Assembly: GCA_902479065.1 (NCBI GenBank) | Contig: CABSNM010000006.1 | Location: 22,099-86,098 of the forward strand | DNA length: 64,000 nt | Direction: 5' to 3' | Origin: an uncultured Collinsella sp. | GTDB lineage: Bacteria; Actinomycetota; Coriobacteriia; Coriobacteriales; Coriobacteriaceae | Shown: in pieces, positions 63,025 through 64,000 of the stretch | Numbering within the stretch: the stretch's first letter is position 1 | Layout: each line of letters begins with the position of its first letter | The notes under the pieces: model-generated | The model's input: only the letters and a program-made list of their open reading frames with translations | The model's database searches: none | Told to the model about the DNA's origin: nothing | Program-made: the position numbers and the translations under genes

Positions 63025-64000
<976 letters not shown>

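Overview
The window looks like a chromosomal segment of a Collinsella-like gut actinobacterium (class Coriobacteriia). I infer this from the high-GC coding style, WhiA and RapZ side by side, strictly anaerobic functions (NrdD/NrdG, no oxygen-dependent enzymes seen), dpp/opp-type transporters with lipoprotein binding proteins, and a host-glycan (sialic acid) catabolic cluster. No database was searched; the taxon is an inference.

Layout. 1-5 kb: metY (O-acetylhomoserine sulfhydrylase) with a probable leader peptide, a divergent LysR regulator, rnhA, a Gfo/Idh/MocA oxidoreductase, acylphosphatase and a Fur/PerR regulator. 5-9 kb: a HAD phosphatase, a UreE-like protein next to a SlyD-type isomerase, a membrane dipeptidase and a YgjP-like metallopeptidase. 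9-14 kb (all minus): nrdD-nrdG-folE-HD protein-folB. 14.7-20.7 kb: six tRNA genes (Val, Gly x3, Cys, Leu), mostly single units with their own promoter or terminator, interrupted by a GH13 glucosidase and a partner-switching pair (STAS-HATPase fusion plus PAS/GAF/SpoIIE phosphatase). 21-27 kb: an oppABCDF-type peptide ABC transporter. 27-32.6 kb: secG and the glycolytic block gpmI-tpiA-pgk-gap. 32.8-34.6 kb: rapZ-whiA. 34.7-45.2 kb: one long minus-strand cluster, binding protein, permease, fused permease-ATPase, ATPase, two acetyl-xylan-esterase-like proteins (one lacking its serine nucleophile), nanA, nanK, nanE, read as sialic-acid uptake and breakdown to GlcNAc-6-P. 45.5-52.7 kb: uvrC, murJ, ybaK, uvrA. 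52.8-59 kb (plus): LTA-synthase-like transferase, Mrp ATPase and two flavoproteins. 59-62.6 kb (minus): coaE, lytic transglycosylase, uvrB. 62.7-64 kb: 5S and the 3' part of 23S rRNA on the minus strand, cut by the window end.

The most unusual signal is not a gene: several intergenic spaces hold large, layered (concentric) inverted repeats of about 70-210 bp, with different sequences but the same architecture, placed just after stop codons or between cistrons (nrdD/nrdG, downstream of oppF, nanA/nanK, nanK/nanE, fur/HAD). Also of interest are a 17-codon upstream ORF whose stop lies in a hairpin before metY, a palindromic A/T tract placed directly upstream of the -35 box of three tRNA promoters, and a catalytically dead esterase paralogue translationally coupled to its intact partner.

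Many long antisense ORFs exist (up to about 1290 codons); they are shadows caused by codon bias and are not annotated.
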